In this document: positions 24,916-34,334 of the stretch, piece after piece
Layout of the letters: each line of letters opens with the position of its first letter
How positions within the stretch are numbered: position 1 is the first letter of the stretch
Assembly (NCBI GenBank): GCA_036675565.1
Contig: JAKFER010000302.1
Span: 1-64,000, forward strand
Length of the DNA stretch: 64,000 nt
Source: JACCYQ01 sp036675565
GTDB lineage: Bacteria; Bacteroidota; Bacteroidia; Chitinophagales; Chitinophagaceae
Reading direction: 5' to 3'
Notes under the pieces: generated by a model
The model's database searches: none
Told to the model about the DNA's origin: nothing
What the model saw: the letters and a program-made list of their open reading frames with translations, nothing else
Made by a program: the position numbers and the translations under genes

Positions 24916-27126
24916 ATGAATGATATAAAAAAGCACCCGGTAAACCTGATTGGATATAATTTTATTCCCAATGAATTTTTACCAAAAGGCAAGGATGAAT
25001 ATCATCTCAGACATATACAAAATCGTAACGGGATTCAATACAGGCATTTATCTGCTTATGAAATTGAAGTATTGGTTCGTAATAACAATACTTCTGATGA
25101 TTGGAATAAATTGCTGGTGTCGGATGCTTTTGATCCCGAACTGGTAAAACATTGTAAGTTTTTTGGGTTGGTTCGCATCGGGAAACTGGAAGCATTTTTT
25201 CTGGAATACCACGCCATCCGTTTACCGGTCGGATTATATAACAGTACGATTATCAGTTGCGATTTTGGCGATAATGTGGTAGTGAACAATGTCAATTATC
25301 TCTCACATTATATTATTGGCAATGAAGTGATCATTGCAAACGTGAATGAATTGGCAACTTCCAATTATTCAAAATTCGGGAATGGAATTATTAAAGATGG
25401 TGAAAATGAAGCCAACCGGATTTGGGTAGAAGTATGTAATGAAAATGCAGGCAGAAAAATTATTCCTTTCAATGGTATGTTACCAGGTGATGCGCATCTC
25501 TGGTCTAAATACAGGGATAATACCGACCTGATGGAAAAGTTTAAAATTTTTACGGCAAAGCAATTTGATAAACAGCGTGGTTATTATGGTAAGATTGGTG
25601 ATAGAACGATTATTAAGAATTGTGCCATTATAAAAGATGTGTGGATTGGAAGTGATGCCTATATAAAAGGGGCTAATAAATTAAAAAACCTGACTATCAA
25701 TTCTTCTCCTGAAGCCACATCTCAAATCGGAGAAGGTTGCGAATTGGTTAATGGAATCATTGGTTTTGGATGCAGGATATTTTATGGCGTTAAAGCAGTT
25801 CGGTTTGTACTGGCTTCGCATTCACAATTAAAATACGGAGCCAGGCTGATCAACTCCTACCTGGGTAACAATTCAACAATTTCCTGTTGCGAAGTTTTAA
25901 ATTCATTGATCTTCCCTTCGCATGAACAGCATCATAACAACAGTTTTCTATGTGCGGCCCTCGTAATGGGACAGAGTAATATGGCCGCTGGTGCCACCAT
26001 AGGATCAAATCATAACAGCCGTGGAGCCGATGGAGAAATTGTTGCTGCAAGGGGATTTTGGCCAGGACTCTGTGTTAGCTTAAAACACAATTCAAAGTTT
26101 GCCACATTTACGCTTATAGCTAAAGGTGACTACCCAGCGGAACTAAACATTCCAATTCCATTTTCGCTTGTCAATAATGATGTCAGCAATAATTGCCTGG
26201 TCGTGATTCCTGCTTACTGGCAATTGTATAATATGTATGCACTGGCACGGAATGCAACTAAATATGTTGAGAGAGACCGGCGGATTGATAAAACACAATT
26301 CATCGAATTCGACTTTTTGGCTCCGGACAGTGTGAATGAAATATTTGACAGTATGAAGATGATGAAGGCCTTTACTGGTAAAGCCTATGCCCATAAAACT
26401 GGTAAGAAAATAAAGGAAATGGATTTTATTTCAACAGGCGAGAAATTATTGGAATCAAAGGATTTTATGGTAAATGAATTAGTGATAGAGGCTGAAGGAT
26501 TTGAAAATAGCAGGAGACCAACCATTTTACAAAAAACATTACCATCCTACCATGTATTTAAAGACATGATTATTTTTTATGGGGTTTCACAATTACTGGA
26601 ACATATCCGGGAACATAAAACAAATTCTTTAAAAAGTTTAATGGAAGAAGTACCTGCAAAACCAAAACGAAATAGCTGGCTTAACATTGGAGGACAATTG
26701 ATACCGGAAAATGCAGTCAATACTTTGCTGAAGGATATTTCTTCAGGAAAAATAAAAAGCTGGCAGCAGGTTCATGCATATTATAAGAAACAATCAGATG
26801 CTTATCCTGCACAAAAAATGCAGCATGCATTTGCTTCCTTGCTTGAGGTTTTAAACCTGGAAGCTTCGCAAATAGATGATAAAGTGTTCACCAACTTATT
26901 AAAACAAGCCGTAAAAACAAAAGAATGGATGGTTAATAATATTTATGAATCCAGGGCTAAAGATTACCAAAACGAGTTTAGGAAGATGATATACAATAAC
27001 CAGGAAGAGATGGAACAAGTAATAGGTAAATTGGATGATAATGCCTTCATAGAATCACAAAAGATCGAATTGAAAAATTATAAAGCCCTGGTCAATGATG
27101 TATTGAAGAAATTCAAACTGAAATAA
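24916..27126 (+). CDS. DUF4954 family protein with left-handed beta-helix repeats
   Basis: A 736-residue protein of unknown function. Residues about 95-400 contain many isoleucine/valine-rich hexapeptide-type turns (GEGCELVNGIIGFGCRIFYG; NNSTISCCEVLNSLIF; GATIGSNHNSRGADGE), the pattern of a left-handed beta-helix as in GlmU-type acyltransferases and sugar nucleotidyltransferases. The C-terminal third is helical. It has no signal peptide. It matches DUF4954, found mostly in Bacteroidota. Immediate co-orientation with glmS suggests an amino-sugar or nucleotide-sugar role, but this is inference from context. A terminator follows directly. Confidence 0.78.
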   Translation: MNDIKKHPVNLIGYNFIPNEFLPKGKDEYHLRHIQNRNGIQYRHLSAYEIEVLVRNNNTSDDWNKLLVSDAFDPELVKHCKFFGLVRIGKLEAFFLEYHAIRLPVGLYNSTIISCDFGDNVVVNNVNYLSHYIIGNEVIIANVNELATSNYSKFGNGIIKDGENEANRIWVEVCNENAGRKIIPFNGMLPGDAHLWSKYRDNTDLMEKFKIFTAKQFDKQRGYYGKIGDRTIIKNCAIIKDVWIGSDAYIKGANKLKNLTINSSPEATSQIGEGCELVNGIIGFGCRIFYGVKAVRFVLASHSQLKYGARLINSYLGNNSTISCCEVLNSLIFPSHEQHHNNSFLCAALVMGQSNMAAGATIGSNHNSRGADGEIVAARGFWPGLCVSLKHNSKFATFTLIAKGDYPAELNIPIPFSLVNNDVSNNCLVVIPAYWQLYNMYALARNATKYVERDRRIDKTQFIEFDFLAPDSVNEIFDSMKMMKAFTGKAYAHKTGKKIKEMDFISTGEKLLESKDFMVNELVIEAEGFENSRRPTILQKTLPSYHVFKDMIIFYGVSQLLEHIREHKTNSLKSLMEEVPAKPKRNSWLNIGGQLIPENAVNTLLKDISSGKIKSWQQVHAYYKKQSDAYPAQKMQHAFASLLEVLNLEASQIDDKVFTNLLKQAVKTKEWMVNNIYESRAKDYQNEFRKMIYNNQEEMEQVIGKLDDNAFIESQKIELKNYKALVNDVLKKFKLK

Positions 27127-27136
27127 AAATCATAAA

Positions 27137-27170
27137 AAAATCCCCGCATAAAACGGGGATTTTTTTTTGC
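27137..27170. terminator. Bidirectional terminator between DUF4954 and lipoprotein genes
   Basis: Stem AATCCCCG / CGGGGATT (27139-27146, 27154-27161) with A-tract before and nine T after. Serves the glmS-DUF4954 unit on plus and the small lipoprotein gene on minus. Confidence 0.88.
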
Positions 27171-27180
27171 TCATTCAATA

Positions 27181-27363
27181 TTAAAGTTGTGTTGTATCTG
27201 TTGTTAAAACAGTAGTATCAACCATGTTCGTTGTATCCATTGGAGCAACAACAGTAGTATCAGTCATAATAGTGGTGCTGTCAGTAACTTCTGTGGTTTC
27301 AGATTCATTGTTGCAGGCTACTAATAAACCGGCGATAGCCAGCATTCCAAAAAATTTTTTCAT
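27181..27363 (-). CDS. Tiny Thr/Asp-rich lipoprotein
   Basis: A 60-residue predicted lipoprotein. MKKFFGMLAIAGLLVAC is a signal peptide with the lipobox cysteine at residue 17; the mature part is low complexity, with repeated TDTT/MDTT/VDTT units and no aromatic residues. A longer frame extends upstream to 27516, but that region overlaps der and has no signal peptide at its start, so 27363 is chosen. Very similar in design to the 62-residue lipoprotein at 8020-8208: same size, same MKK signal, same acidic repeats. Function unknown. Confidence 0.72.
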   Translation of the reverse strand: MKKFFGMLAIAGLLVACNNESETTEVTDSTTIMTDTTVVAPMDTTNMVDTTVLTTDTTQL

Positions 27364-27445
27364 TGTGTTGTGTTTAGGTTTTGTTAACAAATTGCCCGCA
27401 AAGTTAACAGGTTCAATGAGTTTTCCAAATCTTAATAAATGAATT

Positions 27446-28756
27446 TTACTTTTTCCTGAAAAACAAACGGATAGGAACACCAGAGAAATTAAAATTCTCT
27501 CTAAGTTTATTTTCAAGATAATTTTTATATGGCTGTTTTATGTCATCAGGGAAATTGCAGAAAAATGCAAACGATGGAACTGCGGTTGGTAACTGTGTGA
27601 CAAACTTAATCTTAACGGCATGTCCCCTTACTACGGGTGGATGATGCGTTTCAATAGCCTTCAACATCGCAGTATTCAGTTTCGAAGTGGGCACTTTACG
27701 AATCCTGTTATCATACACTTCAAGAGCCATTTCGATGGCTTTGAAAATCCTGGTCTTTTCAGTTGCAGAAATAAAAACCACCGGCACATCAGAAAAGGGC
27801 TCAAGTCTCTCTTTTAATTTCTTTTCATAATCCCGGGCGGTGTTGGTCTCTTTATCCATCAGATCCCATTTGTTTACCAAAACAACTACTCCCTTTCCTT
27901 TTTTAGTTGCCATGCTGAAGATACTAAGGTCCTGCGCTGCAACTCCTTTTTCCGCATCAATCAGTAACATGCAAACATCTGCTTCATCCAATGCTTTGAT
28001 GGCGCGGATAACGGAATAGAACTCGAGATCCTCGTGAACCTTTGCTTTACGCCTGATACCTGCGGTATCAATCAGGATAAAATCTTTATTGAATAAATTA
28101 TAACGGGTATCAATAGTGTCTCTCGTTGTTCCGGCAATATCGCTGACGATGGTACGCTCCTGCCCGATCAATGCATTTAACAGGGATGATTTCCCTGTAT
28201 TAGGTTGACCAATGATAGCAATACGCGGAACGGATTGTACATCTTCATCTTCCTTCTCTTCCGGTATAAGTGCAGTTAAATCATCTAACAACTCACCCGT
28301 ACCACTACCCGAAATCGATGAAAGAAAAAATACTTTATCAAATCCCAGGCTATAAAATTCATTGGCTTCCAAAAGCCTTTCATGATTATCAACTTTATTC
28401 ACCACCAGGTAAACCGGTTTTTTGGAACGTCGTAACATGTCTGCCATCGCATCATCCAGGTTGGTAATACCTGTAGCAACATCTACCATAAAAATGATGG
28501 CATGTGCTTCTTCAATAGCAATGGCAACCTGTTTCCGAATTTCTCTTTCAAATACATCCTGGCTATCCGGCACAAATCCTCCTGTGTCAATGACATTAAA
28601 AGTTTTACCATTCCAATCGGCTACACCGTATTGGCGATCTCTCGTAACACCACTGATATCATCCACAATCGCCTTTCTTTGTTCAAGCATCCGATTGAAA
28701 AAAGTACTCTTCCCCACGTTTGGCCGGCCGGTTATGGCCACTGTAAATCCACTCAT
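27446..28756 (-). CDS. der: Ribosome biogenesis GTPase Der (EngA)
   Basis: A 436-residue protein with two tandem GTPase domains and a C-terminal KH-like domain, needed for 50S subunit maturation. G domain 1 has GRPNVGKST, DTGGF and NKVD; G domain 2 has GQPNTGKSS, DTAGIR and NKWD. The KH-like region (TSKLNTAMLKAIETHHPP to GVPIRLFFRKK) is complete. It follows era with a gap of 19 bp on the same strand, so the two ribosome-assembly GTPases are probably co-transcribed. Confidence 0.96.
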   Translation of the reverse strand: MSGFTVAITGRPNVGKSTFFNRMLEQRKAIVDDISGVTRDRQYGVADWNGKTFNVIDTGGFVPDSQDVFEREIRKQVAIAIEEAHAIIFMVDVATGITNLDDAMADMLRRSKKPVYLVVNKVDNHERLLEANEFYSLGFDKVFFLSSISGSGTGELLDDLTALIPEEKEDEDVQSVPRIAIIGQPNTGKSSLLNALIGQERTIVSDIAGTTRDTIDTRYNLFNKDFILIDTAGIRRKAKVHEDLEFYSVIRAIKALDEADVCMLLIDAEKGVAAQDLSIFSMATKKGKGVVVLVNKWDLMDKETNTARDYEKKLKERLEPFSDVPVVFISATEKTRIFKAIEMALEVYDNRIRKVPTSKLNTAMLKAIETHHPPVVRGHAVKIKFVTQLPTAVPSFAFFCNFPDDIKQPYKNYLENKLRENFNFSGVPIRLFFRKK

Positions 28757-28775
28757 TTTATCTGCTTAATTTGTA

Positions 28776-29639
28776 TTAATAACCATATTCTCTTAAGTGT
28801 GTTTCATTCTCACGCCATTTCGGCCGCACCTTAACGAATAATTCAAGGAATACTTTCTGACCAAGGAATTTTTCTATTTCTTTCCTGGCCTCCGTTCCTA
28901 TTTTTTTAATTTTTGAACCACGCTCACCCAGGATAATTCCTTTTTGTGTTTCGCGGTTTACTATAATATTAGCGCTGATTTTAACCAACGTTGTTTTCTC
29001 TTTGAATTCATGTACCAACACCGTAGAATGATAAGGAATTTCTTCATCGGTATTTTCATAAATCTTTTCCCGTATCAGTTCGCCCACAAAAAAACGGGTT
29101 GGCAGATCTGTAACATTATCCTCATCAAAAAACGGTTCACCTTCAGGAAGAAATTGCAGGATGCTCTCCATCAATTCCTTTAACCCCAATCGTTGTAAAG
29201 CAGAAATTTTAATTACATTTTTACAATAAGGGCGGGCTTTGAAAAATTCAACAGCTTCTTCTACATTCTTCCTCGCCTTATCAACTTTATTTAAAAGAAC
29301 AATGGCCGGAACATTCAATTTAAGCGCCGTGAAAATTTCGTCATTTAACTGCCAGTCATCATTGATATCTAACAATAACAAAGCAACATCAGCGTCTTCC
29401 AGTGAACCTTTAACCGCCTGCATCATTTTTTCATGCAACTTGTATTTGGGTTCAATAATTCCGGGAGTATCTGAAAAAATTACCTGGTAATCTTTTTCAG
29501 TTAGAATTCCTTTGATGCGGTGACGGGTGGTTTGCACTTTCGGAGAAACGATAGCCAGTTTTTCTCCCATTAAAGCATTTAACAAAGTGCTTTTGCCAGC
29601 ATTGGGCCTACCGAAAATATTTACAAAACCAACTTTCAT
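28776..29639 (-). CDS. era: GTPase Era
   Basis: A 287-residue GTPase that binds the 3' end of 16S rRNA during 30S maturation. G motifs GRPNAGKST, DTPGI and NKVD are in the first half; the C-terminal KH domain has the loop GERGSKIKKIGTEARKEIE and ends in VRPKWRENETHLREYGY. An in-frame start eight codons upstream (29663) is possible, but MKVGFVNIFGRPN at 29639 is the usual N-terminus. First gene of the era-der pair. Confidence 0.95.
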   Translation of the reverse strand: MKVGFVNIFGRPNAGKSTLLNALMGEKLAIVSPKVQTTRHRIKGILTEKDYQVIFSDTPGIIEPKYKLHEKMMQAVKGSLEDADVALLLLDINDDWQLNDEIFTALKLNVPAIVLLNKVDKARKNVEEAVEFFKARPYCKNVIKISALQRLGLKELMESILQFLPEGEPFFDEDNVTDLPTRFFVGELIREKIYENTDEEIPYHSTVLVHEFKEKTTLVKISANIIVNRETQKGIILGERGSKIKKIGTEARKEIEKFLGQKVFLELFVKVRPKWRENETHLREYGY

Positions 29640-29740
29640 TTTAACAATTCTTATGACACACAAAAATAAAACACGGTGTTTTATCTGGTGCTGGCGATCT
29701 AATTGATTTTAAATAAGCATCATTTAAATCACTCCAAAAA

Positions 29741-29764
29741 TAAAAAACCCCGCTTTTGCGGGGG
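29741..29764 (-). terminator. Terminator of the initiator tRNA gene
   Basis: Minus strand CCCCGC-AAAA-GCGGGG (29748-29753, 29758-29763) followed by T6ATTTTT, 6 nt beyond the tRNA 3' end. Confidence 0.85.
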
Positions 29765-29769
29765 CTTTG

Positions 29770-29841
<72 letters not shown>

Positions 29842-29851
29842 ATGTGGATGG

Positions 29852-29883
29852 CAAAGATAAAGTCACTGACCTTACCGGCCAAA
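29852..29883 (-). promoter_or_regulatory. Promoter of the initiator tRNA gene
   Basis: Minus strand TTTG (29880-29883), 20 nt, TATCTTTG (29852-29859), ending 10 nt before the tRNA 5' end. Both elements match the Bacteroidota consensus. Confidence 0.7.
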
Positions 29884-29903
29884 CTAATTTGTAAAATGTT
29901 TTC

Positions 29904-30623
29904 TTAAGATCGTTTTTTGATACTGCTTGCACCACTCGTACGAACTTCAACAACATTACCCGTTCCCTTGTATCCAATATCACTTGCACCGCTGGCTTTT
30001 GCATTCAATTCCTTATTAACCGTGACCTGTACACTGCTGGCTCCTGATGCATCGGCTATGCAATAACTGGTTTCCAGGTCATACCCTTTATAATCACTGG
30101 CACCGCTGGCTGATACATTTAAATTTTCAACAACACCATTTAAAGTAATATCTGAAGCACCATTCAAATTAACTTCTAAAAATTTCGCAGTGATTTTTCC
30201 TTTCAGATCACTGGCTCCTGATAAACGAATCTTTAATTTATCGGCGCTTAATTCATTCATGACCTTAACATTGCATGCTCCACTGACTGATAATTGTTCA
30301 AGAGTTTTAAATGAAACGTATGCCTTCAAATTCATTTTATTATTTTTCAATCCTTTCCAGAAACTTTTATCTCCATTGAATTCTATATGAAGCGTTCCAT
30401 TCTCAACACGAGTGGTTATTTTATCCCGGAATTCAGGTTCTGATGCACTGACGGCAACCGCATTTTCATTTCCCTGTGACAAGTAAACATCAAATGCATT
30501 TGAAACATCGATCCTGGTAAATTCACCAACGTTACGCGGCTGGGCATTGGCATCATTAATAACATCCTGCGCACTGGCAAAAAAACTGATAAAAAGAAAT
30601 GAAAAAAGAATTGAATATTTCAT
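29904..30623 (-). CDS. Head-GIN domain (DUF2807) exported protein
   Basis: A 239-residue secreted protein. A signal peptide (MKYSILFSFLFISFFASAQ) precedes a repetitive beta-solenoid built from about 20-residue turns each carrying a SGASD/NGASD-type loop (LSGASDLKGK, LNGASDITLN, ASGASDYKGY, ASGASDIGYK, TSGASSIKKR). This is the DUF2807/head-GIN pattern, common in Bacteroidota and thought to act in surface adhesion or protein interaction, without proven function. The initial ITRIDVSNAFDVYLSQG-like segment is the family opening. It is a single gene. Confidence 0.85.
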   Translation of the reverse strand: MKYSILFSFLFISFFASAQDVINDANAQPRNVGEFTRIDVSNAFDVYLSQGNENAVAVSASEPEFRDKITTRVENGTLHIEFNGDKSFWKGLKNNKMNLKAYVSFKTLEQLSVSGACNVKVMNELSADKLKIRLSGASDLKGKITAKFLEVNLNGASDITLNGVVENLNVSASGASDYKGYDLETSYCIADASGASSVQVTVNKELNAKASGASDIGYKGTGNVVEVRTSGASSIKKRS

Positions 30624-30802
30624 ATGTTTTTTTTTAAATTTTTTCTAGTCATAAAGAATTCGCCTAAAATCATCCCGGTTGATGATAAGTTCTCAAGGCT
30701 CATTTCATGACAAATCGATTATAAGTTTTTAAATAAATTGGCTTGTTTGTGTGTATGACGATGAGCTGATTAAAATGTTACAATTCTCCAAAAATTCTTC
30801 TT

Positions 30803-30810
30803 TAACTTTG
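30803..30810 (+). promoter_or_regulatory. -7 promoter box before the TPP riboswitch
   Basis: TAACTTTG is an exact -7 box 33 nt before the riboswitch P1 stem. The -33 element is poor. A start near 30816 would include the whole aptamer. Confidence 0.45.
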
Positions 30811-30843
30811 CATCGTTAAATTTATTTTCAAATTTTTCAGTGT

Positions 30844-30923
30844 TTCCCGGGGTGCTTCTTTCCCAAGATTGAGGCTGAGATTAAACCCGTAGAACCTGAT
30901 CAGGGTAATGCCTGCGCAGGGAA
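30844..30923 (+). promoter_or_regulatory. TPP riboswitch (THI element)
   Basis: All conserved TPP aptamer blocks are present: GGGGTGC, GGCTGAGA, ACCCGTAGAACCTGATCAGG, and GTAATGCCTGCGCAGGGA, closed by P1 (TTCCC 30844-30848 with GGGAA 30919-30923). It lies 72 nt before the ATG of a TonB-dependent receptor. A downstream TTTCCCTC near 30960 could compete with the GGGAA arm of P1, so control may act near the start codon; that part is inference. Known logic: thiamine pyrophosphate represses expression. Confidence 0.95.
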
Positions 30924-30995
30924 GGTTCAACAATTATTCCTTCTATTCCTGTAACTGCATTTCCCTCTCATTTTAAATCTTTTAAATTATTAAAA

Positions 30996-33155
30996 ATGAA
31001 GAGGATTGCGATTTCAATGTTTCTCCTGGCACCGGCCATTTATTTGTCCGCACAGGAAGAAATACCTACAAAAGACAGTTTTTTGTTATTATCACCGGTT
31101 GAAGTCAGGTCTATACGGGCCGGCATCTTGGCTCCATTCACCAAAACAAATCTTACCAAAGAAGATATTGAAAAGGTGAATTTAGGGCAGGATCTTCCAT
31201 TTATCCTGAACCAAACGCCAGGAGTCATTGTAAACTCAGATGCGGGAAATGGGGTTGGTTACACGGGTATCCGGATCCGCGGCAGCGATGCTACCCGGAT
31301 AAATGTAACGTTAAATGGCATTCCCTACAATGATGCAGAAAGCCAGGGAACTTTTTTTGTGGATCTCCCCGATTTTTCATCTTCCGTAAACAGTATACAG
31401 GTTCAAAGAGGTGTAGGTACTTCATCAAACGGGGCCAGCGCATTTGGTGCAAGCATCAATGTCAGCACCAACGAGGTGAACAAAATAGCCTATGCCAGTT
31501 TCAATAATACCTATGGTTCCTTCAATACCTGGAAAAATACCATTAAAGCTGGAACCGGATTATTGGGAGATCATTTTACTGCAGACCTCAGGCTTTCACG
31601 AATCAACAGCGATGGATATATAGAAAGGGCAAAAAGTGCACTGCATTCTTTTTACTTTTCTACAGCCTACCTGAATGACAAGTCAACCTTCCGCTTTAAT
31701 GTTTTTTCCGGCAAAGAAAAAACTTACCAAGCCTGGAATGGCGTAAGTGAAGCGGATTTAAAAACCAATCGCAGCATTAATTATGCAGGAATGGAAAAGC
31801 CAGGCGAACCTTATGAAAATGAAACGGATAACTACACGCAGGATCATTACCAATTTTTCATAGATCATAAATTCACCCCGGAAATACAATTTAATACTGC
31901 ATTTTTCCTGACACACGGAAATGGCTATTATGAACAATACAAAGCAGGTGAAGACTATGCGGATTACAATCTTACCTACCCTGTTTATGGGAATACGACC
32001 ATTACAAGCACAGACCTGGTGCGGCAATTATGGCTTAATAATTATTATTATGGAAATATCTTTTCAGCACAGTATAATAAAAAGCGTACAACCATAACCG
32101 TGGGTGGAACTATTTCGAAATATGACGGGGAACATTTTGGTAAAGTAGTTTGGGCAGAAAATGGGTTGTCAGACTTTAATAATTATTATGACAACAATGC
32201 TTTTAAAAATGATTTTTCAATGTACACTAAATGGCAACAACAACTGGCTGATAACTGGTTTAGTTTTGCAGACCTGCAATATCGCGGTGTACGATATTCC
32301 ATAGATGGATTCAGGGATAATCCAGGGTTAACTGTTGATAATCGCTACAGCTTTTTTAATCCAAAAGCCGGTATTACTTATTTAAATAAAGATTGGAAAG
32401 CTTATGCTTCATATAGTGCCGGAAGCAAAGAACCCAACCGTGAAGATTTTGAATCAAGTACAGATGGGCATCCTGATCCGGAAAAGTTGCACGATTTCGA
32501 GATCGGTGCAGAGAAAAGATCAAAACAATTCAGTTATGGTATTACAGCATACTATATGTTGTATAAAAATCAATTGGTTTTGACCGGGAAAATAAATGAT
32601 GTTGGTGCTTATACCCGTACGAATATTGATGACAGTTACCGCACCGGTATTGAAATGACTGCAGAAACAAACATTACACCCTGGATGAACCTGCAAGCGA
32701 ACCTGGCATTGAGCCGGAATAAAGTAAAGAATTTTACCGAATACCTGGATGATTATGACGCAGGCGGACAAAAATCGTATCAATATTCCTTAACGGATAT
32801 TGCTTATTCACCTTCCATAGTTGGTGGTGCAAATTTGCAAATTAAACCTTTTGACAGGTTGGCCATTAACCTGGCTGGAAAATATGTTGGCAAGCAATAC
32901 CTGGATAATACGCAGAATGAAAACCGGAAATTAAATGCATTCTATACACAGGATCTGTCCTTATTTTATTCTTTAAAAAATAATTGGCTCAAAGATGCCA
33001 CCCTGGTAATACAAGCAAATAATATTTTTGATAGGAAGTATGAACCTAACGGTTATACCTATAGTTATTTATATGGCGGTGAATTGGTTACTGAAAATTT
33101 TTATTTCCCTATGGCGGGCACCCATTATATGGTAGCCCTGAATATTACGCTTTAA
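30996..33155 (+). CDS. TonB-dependent outer-membrane receptor (predicted thiamine uptake)
   Basis: A 719-residue outer-membrane receptor. Signal peptide residues 1-19 (ending YLSAQ); plug domain about 45-160 with GQDLPFILNQTPGVIVNSDAG and the VGYTGIRIRGSDATRINVTL motif; then a 22-strand barrel ending in a C-terminal aromatic/hydrophobic strand (GTHYMVALNITL). There is no N-terminal carboxypeptidase-regulatory domain, so it is not a SusC. The TPP riboswitch upstream predicts thiamine or a precursor as substrate, consistent with THI-regulated receptors known in Bacteroidota. No inner-membrane transporter or kinase gene accompanies it. Confidence 0.9.
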   Translation: MKRIAISMFLLAPAIYLSAQEEIPTKDSFLLLSPVEVRSIRAGILAPFTKTNLTKEDIEKVNLGQDLPFILNQTPGVIVNSDAGNGVGYTGIRIRGSDATRINVTLNGIPYNDAESQGTFFVDLPDFSSSVNSIQVQRGVGTSSNGASAFGASINVSTNEVNKIAYASFNNTYGSFNTWKNTIKAGTGLLGDHFTADLRLSRINSDGYIERAKSALHSFYFSTAYLNDKSTFRFNVFSGKEKTYQAWNGVSEADLKTNRSINYAGMEKPGEPYENETDNYTQDHYQFFIDHKFTPEIQFNTAFFLTHGNGYYEQYKAGEDYADYNLTYPVYGNTTITSTDLVRQLWLNNYYYGNIFSAQYNKKRTTITVGGTISKYDGEHFGKVVWAENGLSDFNNYYDNNAFKNDFSMYTKWQQQLADNWFSFADLQYRGVRYSIDGFRDNPGLTVDNRYSFFNPKAGITYLNKDWKAYASYSAGSKEPNREDFESSTDGHPDPEKLHDFEIGAEKRSKQFSYGITAYYMLYKNQLVLTGKINDVGAYTRTNIDDSYRTGIEMTAETNITPWMNLQANLALSRNKVKNFTEYLDDYDAGGQKSYQYSLTDIAYSPSIVGGANLQIKPFDRLAINLAGKYVGKQYLDNTQNENRKLNAFYTQDLSLFYSLKNNWLKDATLVIQANNIFDRKYEPNGYTYSYLYGGELVTENFYFPMAGTHYMVALNITL

Positions 33156-33159
33156 ATAA

Positions 33160-33192
33160 AAAGAGCGGTAAAAATTACCGCTCTTTTTTTAT
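33160..33192. terminator. Bidirectional terminator
   Basis: Stem AGAGCGGTAA / TTACCGCTCT (33162-33171, 33175-33184) with A-tract upstream and T7 downstream; serves the TonB receptor and the convergent rhodanese gene. Confidence 0.88.
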
Positions 33193-33204
33193 CTTAATAA
33201 TTAT

Positions 33205-33513
33205 TTACTTGTCAATTTTTTCCTGCCAGTCGAGTATACCGCCTTCCAGGTTTTTGGTATTTGTGAAACCCATGGTTTCTAATATCTGGCAAGCCATTGC
33301 ACTCCGTTTACCACTGCGGCAATGAATGATCAGTTCCTCTTCCTTCAGGTTTTCAATCTCGTCTACCTGCATGGTTTGTATCTGGCCAATCGGAATTAAT
33401 TTTGCCCCTATATTGTACTCTTCGTATTCGTGAGGTTCCCTTACATCGATAACATGAAGTTTTTCGCCATTATCCATGCGGGATTTTAATTCTTCTACGG
33501 TAATAGTTTGCAT
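33205..33513 (-). CDS. Single-domain rhodanese-like sulfurtransferase
   Basis: A 102-residue rhodanese. VIDVREPHEYEEYNI is the conserved CH2A-like segment; the active-site loop HCRSGKRS has the catalytic cysteine C65 that carries a persulfide; the C-terminal GGILDWQEKI is typical. Single-domain rhodaneses transfer sulfane sulfur to cyanide, thioredoxin or biosynthetic acceptors; the physiological partner is unknown. It has no signal peptide and starts 11 bp after the PASTA gene stop, so it is probably co-transcribed with it. Confidence 0.85.
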   Translation of the reverse strand: MQTITVEELKSRMDNGEKLHVIDVREPHEYEEYNIGAKLIPIGQIQTMQVDEIENLKEEELIIHCRSGKRSAMACQILETMGFTNTKNLEGGILDWQEKIDK

Positions 33514-33524
33514 AGTTTAAATTT

Positions 33525-34334
33525 TTAAAGTTCTAATTGTATTGCATTTCTACTGGAATCAACAACCGGCTGGTCAACACTTAACCATACATCCATTAAT
33601 TGTCCCGGCCTGATCTTTTGTTTAACACCATCATCCCTGAACCTTTCAGGATTTTGTTTATAAACATATGCTCCCATTGTATCCGTAATGCCGGGATCAA
33701 GAACAACAGCACCTAAATTTAACCCATTTGCTCTTAAAAGTCTTTCAGCATCTCCATAAGTCATACCAATTAATGAGGGTACAATCAATTCGATATTTCC
33801 CACGCCATCACCCAAAACCAAAGAAATGGAGCTTCCCATTCTTAGCTGGGTTCCGGGTTGAATCTGGGTTCCATTAAAAAGCTGTTCCAGGATTGAGTTT
33901 TTGGCAAAGTCAGGCTTGAAGGTTGTATCTCCAACATTCAATCCCATATTTTTCAATACCATTTCTGCGTTCCTGTAACTGTAACCTAGCAAGTTTGGCA
34001 TTTCCACCATAGGAGGTTCAGCACGATTGATGGTGAGATAAACCGTTCTGTTCACTTTTACCGTCGCATCCGCATCCGGGATTTGTTTTATGATAGCCAA
34101 TGGTTGCAACTTGTTCTGGTAAACAGAATCCTGCACCACAACTTCAAAACCCATTGCTTCCAGCATTTCCCTTGCTTCAGTAAAATTTTTTCCAACAACT
34201 GAAGGAACCTTCATTGATTCACCATGCTGCGTAATTTTTCTCAGGGAAAGAATAAAAACCGAAACCAGTATTATAATCAATAATATACCTATCAGGATGT
34301 TTGCCCAAAGTGGTTGTCTAGTAATAAATTTCAT
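33525..34334 (-). CDS. PASTA domain membrane protein
   Basis: A 269-residue protein with a short N-terminal cytoplasmic stretch, one transmembrane helix (ILIGILLIIILVSVFILSL, about residues 14-32), and three periplasmic PASTA domains (starting VPSVVGKNFTEAREML, MPNLLGYSYRNAEMVL, VPSLIGMTYGDAERLL). There is no kinase domain. PASTA domains bind peptidoglycan muropeptides in kinases and PBPs. It lies 163 bp downstream of ddl on the same strand, which supports a cell-wall link. Confidence 0.88.
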   Translation of the reverse strand: MKFITRQPLWANILIGILLIIILVSVFILSLRKITQHGESMKVPSVVGKNFTEAREMLEAMGFEVVVQDSVYQNKLQPLAIIKQIPDADATVKVNRTVYLTINRAEPPMVEMPNLLGYSYRNAEMVLKNMGLNVGDTTFKPDFAKNSILEQLFNGTQIQPGTQLRMGSSISLVLGDGVGNIELIVPSLIGMTYGDAERLLRANGLNLGAVVLDPGITDTMGAYVYKQNPERFRDDGVKQKIRPGQLMDVWLSVDQPVVDSSRNAIQLEL

